A program made the translations under genes and the position numbers. 64,000 nt of DNA from Pardosa pseudoannulata (taxonomy: Eukaryota; Arthropoda; Arachnida; Araneae; Lycosidae). The notes below the pieces were generated by a model, which worked only from the letters and a program-made list of their open reading frames with translations, made no database searches and was not told the DNA's origin. The stretch lies in contig CM063503.1 of assembly GCA_032207245.1 (NCBI GenBank), forward strand, positions 59,825,076 through 59,889,075, read 5' to 3'. Of this stretch, positions 1-52,735 are shown piece after piece (position 1 is the first letter of the stretch; each line of letters opens with the position of its first letter).

Positions 1-374
1 AATATACAATAGTTTTAAATTTAATTAAATTATAAGCATTTTAATAACTAAAACATAAGCAACCTTTCGTAAGAAGACTACTTTATTATGTAATAAAATG
101 CTTTATTTTGCTACTTATAAATTTTTATATGGACAGTATAACATTTATAATTACTGCATAATGACATACAATAAAGTAGCAAAGGAAATTTAAAACTCAG
201 TTTAATATACATATGCTAATAAAATACATTCAATGTTTAATCATATTAGCAGTATGAATACAAGTAAGAATTTTTTTTTTTAATAGGGTACTTGTCTTTC
301 TTTTTAGAATTCACCCTTATAGTATTGTTAACCAGTTTATTATGAGGGCACATCAAAATGTACTCTTTGTAAGA

Positions 375-470
375 AGACAACACAAGTATAACCAAGCCTC
401 ACATGGGAATTGAATCCAGACCCACTGTGTGTAAACAAAAAACACTAGCCACTATCTTATACAGGTACTG
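375..470 (-). mobile_element. Possible old tRNA-derived SINE fragment
   Basis: The minus strand shows an A-box-like TAGTGGCTAGTG and a B-box-like GGATTCAATTCC at roughly tRNA spacing. All CpGs expected in such boxes are lost. The body of the element was not matched to the other SINEs here. Confidence 0.35.
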
Positions 471-509
471 CAAGTAAGAAATAAATGCTTAAAAATTTAT
501 AATACATAC

Positions 510-41828
<41,319 letters not shown>

Positions 41829-42001
41829 CTGAAAGAAAAAAATGCATTTTAAATTATGAATTTTACTGTGTAACAATATCAAGCAATAAAATAACAAAAA
41901 TAAGGTATATGTATAAAAATGATACCATTCAAAGCTTTGAGCTTTAAGATATTATTAATACAGTTTCAACCTTCAGTACTTGTTTCAGTTTTCTTTAAAT
42001 C

Positions 42002-42005
<4 letters not shown>

Positions 42006-42050
<45 letters not shown>
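42006..42050. repeat. (TA)n microsatellite
   Basis: About 45 bp of alternating TA in the 5'-UTR intron of Dnmt3. Confidence 0.95.
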
Positions 42051-42054
<4 letters not shown>

Positions 42055-42425
42055 AGAAAGAGTTTTAAAAAAATAAGCTCAAAATTTCATCATTAAATGA
42101 TCTGAAATCATCTCAATAGGTGATTACTTAAGATATTGAAAAGTTTTTCATACATTAAGTTTACTTAATAGCATTTTTAAAAAATAATTTGAAAGTAATT
42201 TGAAAACTCATATAAATAAATAGTATGGGGGGAAATTTATGCTTTTTAAGATATTATCAGACTAAATTATTAATACCCTATGTTAAATAAATGTGAAAGT
42301 ATTGTAAAAGTCCAACAGATTATTCATACTGTGAATACAAAAAGAAACTATTAAAAATTTAATAAATAATACAATTTAACTGAAATAAATCACAAAAAAA
42401 TGAGATGCAAGAAAATAATTCTCAT

Positions 42426-42459
42426 ATTTATTTATTTATTTATTTATTTATTTATTTTC
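42426..42459. repeat. (TTTA)n microsatellite
   Basis: About eight TTTA units. The rest of 42060-43250 is AT-rich intron without a visible feature. Confidence 0.93.
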
Positions 42460-43259
42460 AAGAAATTTTAAACTTAAAATCTATTTATGTACACTGAATT
42501 CATGATGATTAATTCAATCAACAAACAATAATGTGGAACTAAACAGTATGAATCTGGATATGTGTACCAGAAATAGTAAAATGTAATGAATAAATTAAAG
42601 CTGATCAGTTTAATTGCATTTACTATTTACCTAAACTACTCAAAATACTCTGGTGGTATGTTAAACATATTTATTTGTTCATGTTTTGTAATCTTTAAAC
42701 AAAAAAATTTGAGAAACAACTAGTTGATTATGGTTATAAATTATTAAAATTTATATTGTAAATAAATAATTCAGGATTAGAAAACAAACTATAGCATGGA
42801 ACTGCAATTATAGAACTTTTTAATAGACTATATAAATGGAGTCTGTGTTAAATAAATCTAACCGTGCATTTGATGTCAGTACTAGTTTATCTCCTTTAGT
42901 TCTTAGAGCTATGAAGGCAAATTTATCATTAAACATGGATAAACGAATATAAAATTATCAATACTCTCTACTATAAAACTTCTTAAAATACTATGCTTTT
43001 TCATATGTACGTTTAGATATCTTTGATTTTGCTTTGATTTATGTTCTGTTAAATTGAGACTTGAAAGAAGTGGTAAAGTGGTGACTCTTCCGCATTCCTA
43101 CTTTGATTACATTGAAATTTCCTTTGTGAATAATAAAAGATTACATAGATGACATTTCAACAGAAAAATTAACAACAGATACAAAATAATGTGTATGTTT
43201 AAAAATATATAATTGAGGATACTCACTCTTCAGATGTAAATGACGTTGAAGTTTTTTAA

Positions 43260-43480
43260 CAGATTGAAACGAAAAGCTTCTACTCACATCTATCGAGTAC
43301 ACACAGTGAAGAGGGTTGTTATGTAACTAGAGTTGAAGATTCCATATGCCGGAAGAGTCGGTAGTTCAGCATAACTGTACGGTCGTTTTGTTTCCACTTT
43401 GGGCATTGCTGGATACTTCCTTGACTCATTGGGATATGTAGGTAGGTACGGAGGGTGCGTCAAGCACCGGGTACTAGGTC
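43260..43480 (-). promoter_or_regulatory. Putative Dnmt3 promoter and non-coding first exon
   Basis: This roughly 220-bp patch holds about nine CG dinucleotides within otherwise CpG-poor surroundings. A consensus donor (GTGAGTA, minus strand, at 43287-43281) would end a non-coding exon that splices to exon 1 at 41828. Position and orientation fit the missing 5' exon of Dnmt3. No TATA box or initiator was identified. The transcription start is not determined. Confidence 0.35.
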
Positions 43481-43499
43481 TGAGGGGGTGACAAAAAAA

Positions 43500-45159
43500 G
43501 TGCCAGCTTTGTATTAACCCTTTCCTTTTGGGCTATACTATTCAACTGTTTTACACAACCTATGGGGCTCACATTTACCCAGACCTGGATAGTTGTATAA
43601 TAATAATGAATGTAATAATTAATAAAATTATGTACTAGGTACTATTACTAGAAAAATATATATATATATGTTACAATTTAAGTTAAACTGGCTTAATGAT
43701 TAAAAGGTACTTTAATTTTTTTTAATTCATAAAACATTTTTTACAAAATAAATAAATAAAACTTTGCCTTTTTTGTAAACAAATTGAATAATATAAAAAA
43801 TACTTCTACAGTAAATTTTATTTTACACTTTGATTAAAAGGGGTTATGAGGTAACAAATTTAAATTCCACACCGGGTACCACCAGACCTTGCTACGCCAC
43901 TACCTTCACTCTTATTTTTTTCTACTTTTTCTTATAATAGAAGAAGTTTGTTTAAGAGATGGTTTAAACTATATGGAAAGGCTATCGTAGAAAAATAGCA
44001 CAATTTATTGCACTGAAACGAGTAATTAATTTGCTTTTCACCGGATTATCTTTTATAAATAGATAAAAATCTATTTAAGGTATCGAAAGTTATTTTGTTA
44101 TAAATTTTTATTTATGGGTTGTAAGACTTCCAAAGTACGTCTGGAGTTAGCGTTAATCTTAGGTATGCATCACATAATTATAGGTTGTATTTGTATCAGG
44201 AATGTTCATGAATGAAAAATGTTAGTCATAGAAAAAGGAACTTAGAAAACAATATATTATAAGATAGAAAAATGAAAACTACCTGTGCAGAAGTGGGAAT
44301 ATTATATATAACACAGATACTCATCTATATGAATAAATTGTAATTTTTATTTCACTGAAACTATCAAATATTCAAAAAGGGATAATATGTTTGGAATGTT
44401 TAATGATTAAAATGTTAAGTATTATTCAATACTGTAAAGTTGGGTTAAAAAAAGGAGTTTTTCTTTCCATCAAAAATGTTCTTTAGGTTTAAAACATCTA
44501 AAAATTCTTGAGAGATTCACATTCCCAAATGCAAAATTGTATGGTGAATCTCTCTTTATCATAATATGACATTAAATTTATTATGTAAAAGATCATCAGC
44601 ATATCTTCTCGCAATAGTATTGCTTGGGTGGGGTTGGGGGCACCTACATTTTATTTACCGCCATAGGCAAACCCCAAAAATGCCACTTAAATTTTATAAA
44701 AAAAAAAAAATTAACATTTTCAATAAGAACTAATCTACTTGTACTGTATAATAAAAATATTTGTTTAATAAACTAGTTACAGAGATCAATAATTTAGTTT
44801 TTAGCTTTAACACATCGAAATATATTTTTATGCTTTTATATTCATTTATTATTTTGTACTCTAGTTCAGACTGTTTGGCCCCTCCTAAATTTTGCCTCCG
44901 TAAGCAGACATCTACATAAGACTGCCCTGGCCCAGGTGACTTTGTTAGGAGTGGCAAAATTCCTATCATTGAATTAATATTATGGAGACTTATATTAAAA
45001 TATATATCTTTTGATTTGGAAACTTGGAGATAAAAAATGATTTTCTTCAATGAAAAAAACAGTCTTTACCCTATTAAAACAGCCAATTTTTAGTTTTTTA
45101 ATAATATTTTTTATGATTTTTAGTAAATAAAATCTTTATTAAAAGCAATAATTTTGTTT
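43500..45159. other. Intergenic stretch right of Dnmt3, little recognisable
   Basis: Contains a TTAACCCTTTCC start near 43516 that looks like a piggyBac-type end without a visible partner. It also has a small hairpin (GAGAGATTCAC / GTGAATCTCTC, 44509-44556) and GC-richer pieces near 44620-44690 and 44870-44940. No gene. Confidence 0.4.
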
Positions 45160-45925
45160 TGGTATTAAAGTAGCATGCGATCTACCTATTAGTTATTAGT
45201 TATTTAATTAGTTCATAGATGGCGCTACTGTAAATTTAAATTGAAATAATAGTTAAATAATAATTAATAATAATAATTAATTAAAATTATATTGAAATAA
45301 TAATAAATTAATCAATTAAAACTATATTGAAATAATAATAAATTAATTAATTAAACTACATCGAAATAATAATAAGTGAATTAATTAAGAATAAATGGAA
45401 TTAATTTATTTAATTTAAAATTTTATTAAGTTTCCATTTTCCATAAAACTTTGCAAAAACAAAAGAAGAATTGACCTTTAAAAGGATCGTTTAACAATAT
45501 ACACTACGAATGTAGCGCAATATGGACAAAAAATGGTCTTTACTTTTATTAACGGATTGCCACCATTCTCCGGCGATGACGTGGAAGCATTTCTGGTGTA
45601 GTACACAGCATGTTATGAAGAATTTTCAGCTTCAAAATCTCCCAGCACGATTCAGTGAACCCATAGGAATAAATTAAATAGTTGATTCATTGCTGGTTAT
45701 ATGACTGAATAAAATTCAATAGCTGTACTACCCGAACGTGCTATAAAGAACGATTAGGTTTAAAAGCATGCGAAAAACACAATGGGAAAAACTACAGGAT
45801 AATCTGTTTTATGGGGAGGTGCTGTATTCCTAGTTATCGACACCTGAAATTCTGCGATCAGTTTAGCCATCTACGAACTAATTAAATAACTAATTGGTAG
45901 ATTGCATGTTACATTAATACCAGCG
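45160..45925. mobile_element. Long-TIR element with captured gag-like fragment
   Basis: The two ends are inverted copies of about 60 bp. Left runs through GCATGCGATCTACC, AGTTATTTAATTAGTTC and ATAGATGGC. The right end, reversed, gives GCATGCAATCTACC, AGTTATTTAATTAGTTC and GTAGATGGC. Between them, the plus strand at about 45555-45660 reads LPPFSGDDVEAFLV and similar, resembling a retroelement gag, and is broken by stops. A 43-bp minisatellite lies in the left part. Confidence 0.68.
45278..45400. repeat. Minisatellite, three units of about 40 bp
   Basis: Units share ATTGAAATAATAATAAATTA-type sequence followed by AATTAAAACTA. It lies inside the long-TIR element. Confidence 0.75.
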
Positions 45926-45929
45926 TTTT

Positions 45930-46600
45930 TAGACAATAATTTAATAGTTTATTAATATAAGATTTCAAAACATGTACTCGGAATAAGATTTTGTAATTTA
46001 ATTTGTAAAAATTTTTAATTTTAGAGAAAAAAATATCTCCTTGCAGATTAGTGTTTTTCTTGCTCTAGAGAATTTTATGTCTATACGTATTCTGTAGGGG
46101 GAGGACCGAAAAGTAATAGAAAATTTAAATAAGAAGCAAGCGTAATTTGTTATATTTTTCCTGACTTGGCCGTAGGTGTGAAATAAAGTTACAGTGCCTT
46201 ATTTCTCTTCTCCAATCTTTTAGCGAACGATATCCGAATGGGTAGGGCGCTGTTCTTCGGAGTTTGCGAATTATTGCTTGAAGAATTAACTAGACAGATT
46301 TTTAAATTTTTTTAATTAAATAACTTAAGTTTAAAAAATTTTGGAAATTTTTGGGGCCCCGAAAATCAGGAGTCCTTGGCTCAGTTTCCCCCTGCTTTCA
46401 TTAGGCCCTGCTTATATTGATGGATATGGAAAAGGAAGTATAAAAGTAAAACTCGAACACTGTACGAAATTTTCAGTTTTATAAAACTTTAAAGCATGAT
46501 ATTAAGTTTAGTACTTTATTGGGTATTATCTATGTTTCTAACGTGTTTTTTCATGATTTTTTTCTTTTTTTTGGGGGGGGGGGGGCTCACTTCTAAAATC
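45930..46600. other. Intergenic stretch, no gene seen
   Basis: A GGGGCCCCGAAAATCAGG piece near 46352 and a G-run at 46573-46585 stand out. Nothing else is recognisable. Confidence 0.4.
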
Positions 46601-46613
46601 TGAAATTGAACAA

Positions 46614-46787
46614 ACTTGAACAATGGTCGAATCAGGACATTGCTCTTCAGTTCCGGAGTTCGTGGGTTCGAATCCCACAGCTGGCATGGATGCTCATAGC
46701 TGTTTAGAATCGGTTCTAAGCAGTAGGTTCCGGTCTCATTACTTCTCAAGTAGCAAAAATGTAAACCATAACTTTCCACACGAAACT
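46614..46787 (+). mobile_element. tRNA-derived SINE
   Basis: It contains GGAGTTCGTGGGTTCGAATC (B box), GGCATGGATGCTC and GGTTCCGGTCTCATTA, the body of the family. AAATTGAACAA flanks both sides (46603-46613 and 46788-46798), an 11-bp target duplication. The A-box part is degenerate. Confidence 0.85.
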
Positions 46788-47209
46788 AAATTGAACAACA
46801 ACAACAACAAAAAAAGCATAGTTTAATTTACTGGGTTTTACTTTTACTGACTGTATATAAAGAGTATTTCGTTTTTTTTTTTTTATGTGCTCGAATAAAA
46901 ATTTTTAGCAACATATTCATCTAACTAAAAGTGGTTAACATTTGAAGATAAAGGATTGAAAATTTAAAAGCTATTAATTATGAATTGTTTCAAAAAGAGA
47001 TTCATTGAAATGTTCAAAGGACATCTCTTTACACATATCGCTAATTTTATTTATAGAATACCTTTGAGTCCACAGAATAAAGTTTGCTTGTTATCTTAAA
47101 TATTCACGGAAAATAATTAGCGATGGAAGAAAAATGCGTTTTTGTCTAGGCGTAAAGACCTTTACACACGTCAACATGTAAGAATTGAAAGGATAACAGA
47201 TTCAATTTA

Positions 47210-47830
47210 CGATTGATTGGGGGACAACGTCTCTCGCGTCCGCGTCCACGAGCTTCAAGCTGTACGTGTCCTCTGGGTAGTGCTAAATGAGAGACAACCT
47301 CAGGGGTATACCTCCTTTAGGTATATACTGGTGTCACGAACCCGGGGTTCACCTGAGTGATCTTTTTTTAGTGTCTTCTCAGGTAGACCAGTACTTGGCT
47401 CTGTAGAGCTTGTTCCTTAGCAATTCCTTGACCAAAGCAAACTTCGAACTATGACGGGCCTCTCGTAGGTCAGCTGCAGCTCAATAGCTGTCGTGGTTGC
47501 TGTCGTGGGGACTATGTTATCAGTTGCTGTATGTCTTTAGGACGGACCAGTGGTGGAATTCTCCTTACGATTGATTTCCCCAGAGGGGCACACCCCCTTT
47601 AGGTGTGTACGGGCTTCACGTACCCGGAGTACTTGAGTGATCTTTTCCCAGCTTTCTTCTTGGTAGTCACGAGCTGACCTCTGTAGTGTTTGCTCCTTAC
47701 CGGGTTGGACCACATTAAAATCGGACCATTACGGGCCTGTCGTAGGTCAGCAGTGGCTTGGTAGCCGTTATGGATCGCTGTTGTGGTTATTGGTCATCAG
47801 AAGATTGCTATCGTATCGCCTTAGAGGCTG
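47210..47830. repeat. GC-richer tandem dimer, 280-bp period
   Basis: Two units share TACGATTGATT starts, CCTTTAGGTRTRTAC, TTGAGTGATCTTTT-like sequence, GGGCCTSTCGTAGGTCAGC and GTGGTTGC/GTGGTTATT ends. The spacing of shared blocks is 280 bp. Composition is clearly richer in GC and CpG than the surroundings. No protein or known RNA recognised. Confidence 0.75.
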
Positions 47831-48159
47831 GGTCGGCGTAAAAACACACGATTGATTCTCTACCACATGAAAAAGCATCGTGTAGAAAAGCATCGTGCTT
47901 GAATCCAGAGGAGCAACTAACATTTTTCCGGTCATGGCAAAAAACTGGCTTGTGCCCTTACTACCAAATATTCTGAGGATAACATATAAACATGTTCTTT
48001 TTCTGTATATAATATATTCAGAATGAAGTCCCAGATTCCCAAAGTAAGACACAAACAACTTTATATTTATAAATTACATGAAAAGAAAGGTATTTACAAC
48101 ATTACTTTCTCAGACTCTCAATGGGATTACTAAAATTGGATAGATATTCTTCAGTTCTA

Positions 48160-48680
48160 ACTAATGAATTCCTTCTACAACTACTTTATAGACTGTAAGG
48201 AATTTGGACCCCATGACCAGTGTTTCACATGTGTGCCCTTCTTGATATATGCAAAATCGTCCCCCATTGACCGCTTCCACCCGGCGTTCCTTGGGGAAAT
48301 AGGAGCCGGCGGGCTAAGGGGGGCTGATAAGGCTTTTCGGATGTGTCGCTTGCTTGTGTTTTTGCAGGCCGGCAATACATCTGGAAGGGAGAATTTCTTT
48401 TCGGAAGGGGTCAAGTTTCGAGGATGCTTACCCCCTTCACCCCCTCACCCCCACCCCCGAAGAAAGGAGAGAAGATCTGCAAGAGAGAGCAGTTGGATGC
48501 GAGGCCTGCAACTTGGAGACATCTCTCTGTTTTGCAGCGAGAGAATGTTATTTTGGATATGAAACGCTCGGTGAATCCGTTCTGATTTATACAGGCTCCG
48601 AGACTCAGAAATATGTCATTTTGATCTTCTTTAATTTCTCGTCAATTTTTGTAAATAAATTTGTGTTGTCCGTCTAAGCT
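48160..48680 (+). other. GC-rich block with polyadenylation-like end, possibly LTR remnant
   Basis: GC and CpG content jump relative to the flanks. A C-rich stretch at 48430-48465 and an AATAAATTTGTGTTGTCC end near 48655 recall the R-U5 part of a retroelement LTR. Several overlapping open frames on both strands have no recognisable domain, so I do not call a gene. Confidence 0.3.
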
Positions 48681-49209
48681 TTGGAGGAATTATTAGGTAT
48701 GCATCCTAGCGACGATCTACGAACATACCTGCTCCAGTAAAATAGGCGGGCTGGTCACACGTTAGTATTAGCGCACCAGAAAGCGGGTGCTTTTACATAC
48801 ATGACCTCCATGGAGTGGGGTGGGGTTTACATAGACTTTAAAAGTTTAGGGATTATTGAAATCTATTCCGATATGCATAAATAAATTTTCACAACTATTT
48901 TTTCCAATAATTGTCATTTATTGTCTTTTAACACTACCATTTAACAAGAATTATGGAATTTTGAAACTCTTTATAGAGTTTTCGTTGCTCTTATGCTGGG
49001 GACGAGTTGTGCTCGTTTGGATTCCCTTTTCATCACGGAGCGCCTTTAGTATTTTGTGCTCAGTGTAGCGCTCCTGCGACGGATGCGCCCGTGGCAAATT
49101 CCGCGCACTAGTTACGGGCCTGCTTGAATCATAAAAGTAAACATTTGGAATTACCATCTATTCATGTCAGCTTATTTGAGATTGGTGATTAATCACTCAT
49201 GTATGCTCA

Positions 49210-50740
49210 AGCCGCTACTAGGTTAATATGTGATAAGGCCTTTAATCCTTAGAAAAATGTTTGCTATCATACGGCAAATCAGTGCATTCTGTTGTTGTTT
49301 CTGATGCCACTTGAGCACACCAAGCAGGATTGAGCCATATGTTACTCGTATTAAGGCCTTTCCTTTTAATGAGCACCGTCAAGGTTTTTGCTCAAATGGG
49401 GCGTCGTAATTTAAAAGCAGAGACCAAACAGAATACCTCCCCCCCACACACACACTCAGAGGTATTGATTGAGAACTTGGAGGACATTGTGACCACGAAT
49501 ATATTTTACTTGCTCCAATCACCTTTAATGAACACGGCGGATCTTAGTTCGGTTCGGACTCCGTAACCGCAACCCTCCACTTACGACTTAGTATGTTGCT
49601 TTTGCCGACTGAGCTACCACGGCTCTTCGTGCATTCTTCATCGGAAAAAGGATTCGTAAATTAAATCTCATATGTTGCTATTTTAACTCTTCGAGGGTGA
49701 TGTGCGATAAGGCCTTTAATCATTAGAAAATGTTTTGCTATAATACGGCAAATCCGTGCATTCTTCGTCGTAAAAATAGAATCGTAATCTAAATCTCGTA
49801 TGTTGTTTTTTTAACATTTCGAAGTTGATATGTAATAAGTCTTTTAATCATTTGAAACTTTTTTCCTATTATACGGCAAATCAGTGCATTCTTCACAGGA
49901 GAAAAGAATCTCGTATGTTGCTATTTCAACGCTTCGAAGAGGATGTGGGATAAGGCCTTTAATCATTAGAAAATGTTTTGCTATAATACGGCAAATCGCG
50001 CATTCTTCATCGGAAATATAGAATCGTAAACAATATCTGATATGTTGTTTTTTAAACGTTTCGCAGTTGGTATGTGACAAGTCTTTTAATCATTTGAAAC
50101 TTTTTTCCTATTATACGGCAAATCTGCACATTCTTCATCGGAAAAAGGAATCGTAGACTAACTCTTGAATGTTGCCATTTCAACGCTTCGAAGGTGATGT
50201 GTGATAAGGTCTTTAATCATTAAAAAATGTTTTTCTATAATACGGCAAATCCGCGCATTCTTCATCGTAAAAATAGAATGGTAAACTAAATCTCGTATGT
50301 TGTTTTTTCAAACTTTCGAAGTTGATATGTGACAAGTCTTTTAATCATTTGAAACATTTTTCCTATTATATTGCAAATCCGCGCATTCTTCATCGGAAAA
50401 AGGAATCATAGACTAACTCTTGAATGTTGCCATTTCAACGCTTCGAAGGTGATGTGTGATAAGGTCTTTAATCATTAAAAAATGTTTTTCTATAATACGG
50501 CAAATCCGCGCATTCTTCATCGTAAAAATAGAATGGTAAACTAAATCTCGTATGTTGTTTTTTCAAACTTTCGAAGTTGATATGTGACAAGTCTTTTAAT
50601 CATTTGAAACATTTTTCCTATTATATTGCAAATCCGCGCATTCTTCATCGGAAAAAGGAATCATAGACTAAATCTTGGATGCCGCTATTTCAACATTTCG
50701 AAGGGTGATGCATGATAAGGCCTTTAGTATTTATTTTTAA
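49210..50740. repeat. Satellite array with two alternating variants (about 125 bp each)
   Basis: The main array is 49640-50740, with an outlying unit at 49210-49290. Units share TTTAATCATT, TACGGCAAATC, GCATTCTTCATCGKAAAAA and a TCGTATGTTG-type block. Type 1 reads GATAAGG, type 2 reads GACAAGTC. They alternate, and the last two pairs (about 50140-50394 and 50395-50650) are nearly identical, giving a higher-order unit of about 254 bp. Confidence 0.9.
49500..49635 (-). mobile_element. tRNA-related SINE, second family
   Basis: The minus strand begins GAGCCGTGGTAGCTCAGTCG, an A box typical of tRNA (TAGCTCAGTCGG), and continues to a degenerate B box (GGTTGCGGTTACGGAGTCC). The body was not matched elsewhere. 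It interrupts the satellite that resumes at 49640. Confidence 0.5.
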
Positions 50741-51639
50741 GTTTCAAATTTCTTCAATTATTCCTTGCGTGCTTGACATGTCACATTCTAACATTTAAAG
50801 AAATACTTTTCGATTCGGGGTCGTTGAAATAGAAAGAATTAAGACGGTACTGCATTTAAGATGAAGATTTATCTTTATATTAATTGATCCTATCATTCAG
50901 AAATTTATTACTTTTAATATATTCAATTGCTTATCATTAAACCGTTAGTAAGGTTTAATAACGTATAAAAAATGTACACTTTCTCCCCCCGAAACTAATG
51001 CGTTGCTAAGAATCCTTGTCGTTGCTAAGCAACTGTGAATCGTATAATCAAACTTTCGATGAGATCGAGCCATCATTCAAAACACTTATTTCAAGCAAGG
51101 AATGATCACGGAATTCCTAAGTTGTCATCGAGGATTGTAAAGCTATGAAAATAAGGGTAACGTCTTTGATTTTCCAATTACTTTTGTCCAGCATATAGAG
51201 AAATTTATAAATCAAAATTCTTGATCAAAATTTGAAATTTTTCATTTTAACTTTGAAACTTTAATTATACGTTTCTGAGCATAGACATGAAAGTCAATAA
51301 ATTGGTTCTAGCAATATTTGATTATCAAGTGTTTCGATATATTAAAAACTGAAAAAAAAATTGATTAACTTCATTCCGGTTTCCACATGCACTGTTTAAT
51401 CTTCCTGATTATATATATGATTTTTATTTTTTAATTTCGGATTATTTCGCTACTTGAAATCCTTTTCTCGTAGATAAATGGAAAGTTGCTAACTGTTTGT
51501 TGTCATCCATAGCCATCATACAAAAGCAATCGATTGTATGATAAATTACATCAATTGATTATATAAGTCACTAGGAAAGGAACAATTGTTACAGTCAGAA
51601 TAAAGTCACAGGACAATCTTCCAACAACAAATGTTTTAT

Positions 51640-51702
51640 TATTATTATTATGTTGTTTGATCTTGAAAAAGATTTTTTTTTCTTTTTGAAGATCAAACAT
51701 AA
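51640..51702. repeat. Short hairpin-forming inverted repeat
   Basis: TTATTATGTTGTTTGATCTT pairs with AAGATCAAACATAATAA across a T-rich loop. Confidence 0.7.
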
Positions 51703-51820
51703 TAAAAAAAAAGATTATTGATTATAAAAAGCTTATAAATTATTGCTAATTTTAATAAGCAAAAAATAACAGAAGAGGTTTTGGTTATTTTCAAGGCATT
51801 GATATACCTACCTACCTATC

Positions 51821-51824
<4 letters not shown>

Positions 51825-51886
<62 letters not shown>
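51825..51886. repeat. (TA)n microsatellite
   Basis: About 60 bp of TA, preceded by CTACCTACCTATC. The stretch 50741-51824 before it shows nothing else I can name. Confidence 0.95.
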
Positions 51887-51889
<3 letters not shown>

Positions 51890-52150
51890 GAACTCTGTTG
51901 TTATGAACTTGAAGGGTTTGGTTTGGTTTTGGTTAACTACGGTCTACTTTCTGCAACACGAGGGCTAATGAGACCGGGACCTACTGCTTAAAGCCGCTTC
52001 CGAACGGCTACGAACATCCATGCCAGAGTGGGACTCGAACCCACGAACTCCGGTTCCGAAGGCCAGCACCCTAATCATTCGGCCATCGTTCGGCACGAAC
52101 TTGAAGGGACCAAAGACTGTTCGCTATATCTGAACATTAAGAAAAGTGTT
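51887..52150. mobile_element. pogo-like MITE end interrupted by a SINE
   Basis: AGTCGAACTCTGTTGTTATG and, after the SINE, GGGACCAAAGACTGTTCGCT resemble a pogo/Tigger-type terminal region (CAGTCGAACCTCGTTAT...). The other terminus was not found. Confidence 0.4.
51917..52096 (-). mobile_element. tRNA-derived SINE with 12-bp target duplication
   Basis: GAACTTGAAGGG flanks both ends (51905-51916 and 52097-52108). On the minus strand the head is tRNA-like: A box TGGCCGAATGATTAGGG, anticodon-loop-like CTTCGGA, B box GGTTCGAGTCC. This suits an origin from tRNA-Arg(TCG). The body contains GGCATGGATGTTCGTAGCC and TCCCGGTCTCATTAGCC, with a CCAAAACCAAACC tail. It should be read as a SINE, not as a tRNA gene. 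Confidence 0.92.
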
Positions 52151-52559
52151 AGATTATTTTCAAAACTTCTCTTTTAATCTAGTTTGTCCCTTATATCGTC
52201 TAAAAATATAATAATTAAATAAATTGATATGTGGCTCACAGTAGGCTCAAATTAACGTAATCAAAACTAGGTAATGATATCATAAAGATATTTTTAGTTA
52301 TTAAAATTTAAACATTTAATTTTTAATTATGAAGTATTATTAATTTTTGAAATGCATAATTAGTCCGTTAGTTTCATTTATAAGGAAAAGAAGTTGAAAT
52401 TTAAATAAAGTAGTCATTTCTAGGATTTAAAATATCATCATCGGGAAATTAAAATGTATAATTTCTCAACTGACGTCCATATGACATAATGGTTAGAGTT
52501 TGCTGATGATGAGTAACGCACCAAACTAACTCATCATAGTTTGTTGGCACTCTACCGTC

Positions 52560-52735
52560 AACGTTTCGTAACATGAGGATAATTGGACTTACAATATTTA
52601 AAATCTAAACTACAGTTACAGCTTAAGTGTGATTTCAAATGACTACGAACTGTCATGCTTGTAGCAGGATTGGAACCGACGAACATCGGCACCAAAATAT
52701 TGCTACACATTCACTGTCACACGATACATAGGAAT
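52560..52735 (-). mobile_element. Older SINE copy of the same family
   Basis: In the same order as the family in reverse: ATGAGGATAATTGGACTTAC, GACTACGAACTGTCATGC, and a B-box-like AGGATTGGAACC. Considerably diverged. Confidence 0.65.

Noticed and set aside
48164..48677. Protein-coding gene in overlapping open frames
   Set aside because: Frames overlap on both strands, start within GC-rich low-complexity sequence, and show no domain or splice structure.
49640..50740. CRISPR array
   Set aside because: Units are contiguous, about 125 bp, and lack unique spacers. This is a eukaryotic satellite.
51917..52096. tRNA gene
   Set aside because: The tRNA-like part is followed by the same body and tail in many copies with target duplications, so it is a SINE. 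The same holds for the tRNA-like heads at 46620, 61320, 63020 and 63870.
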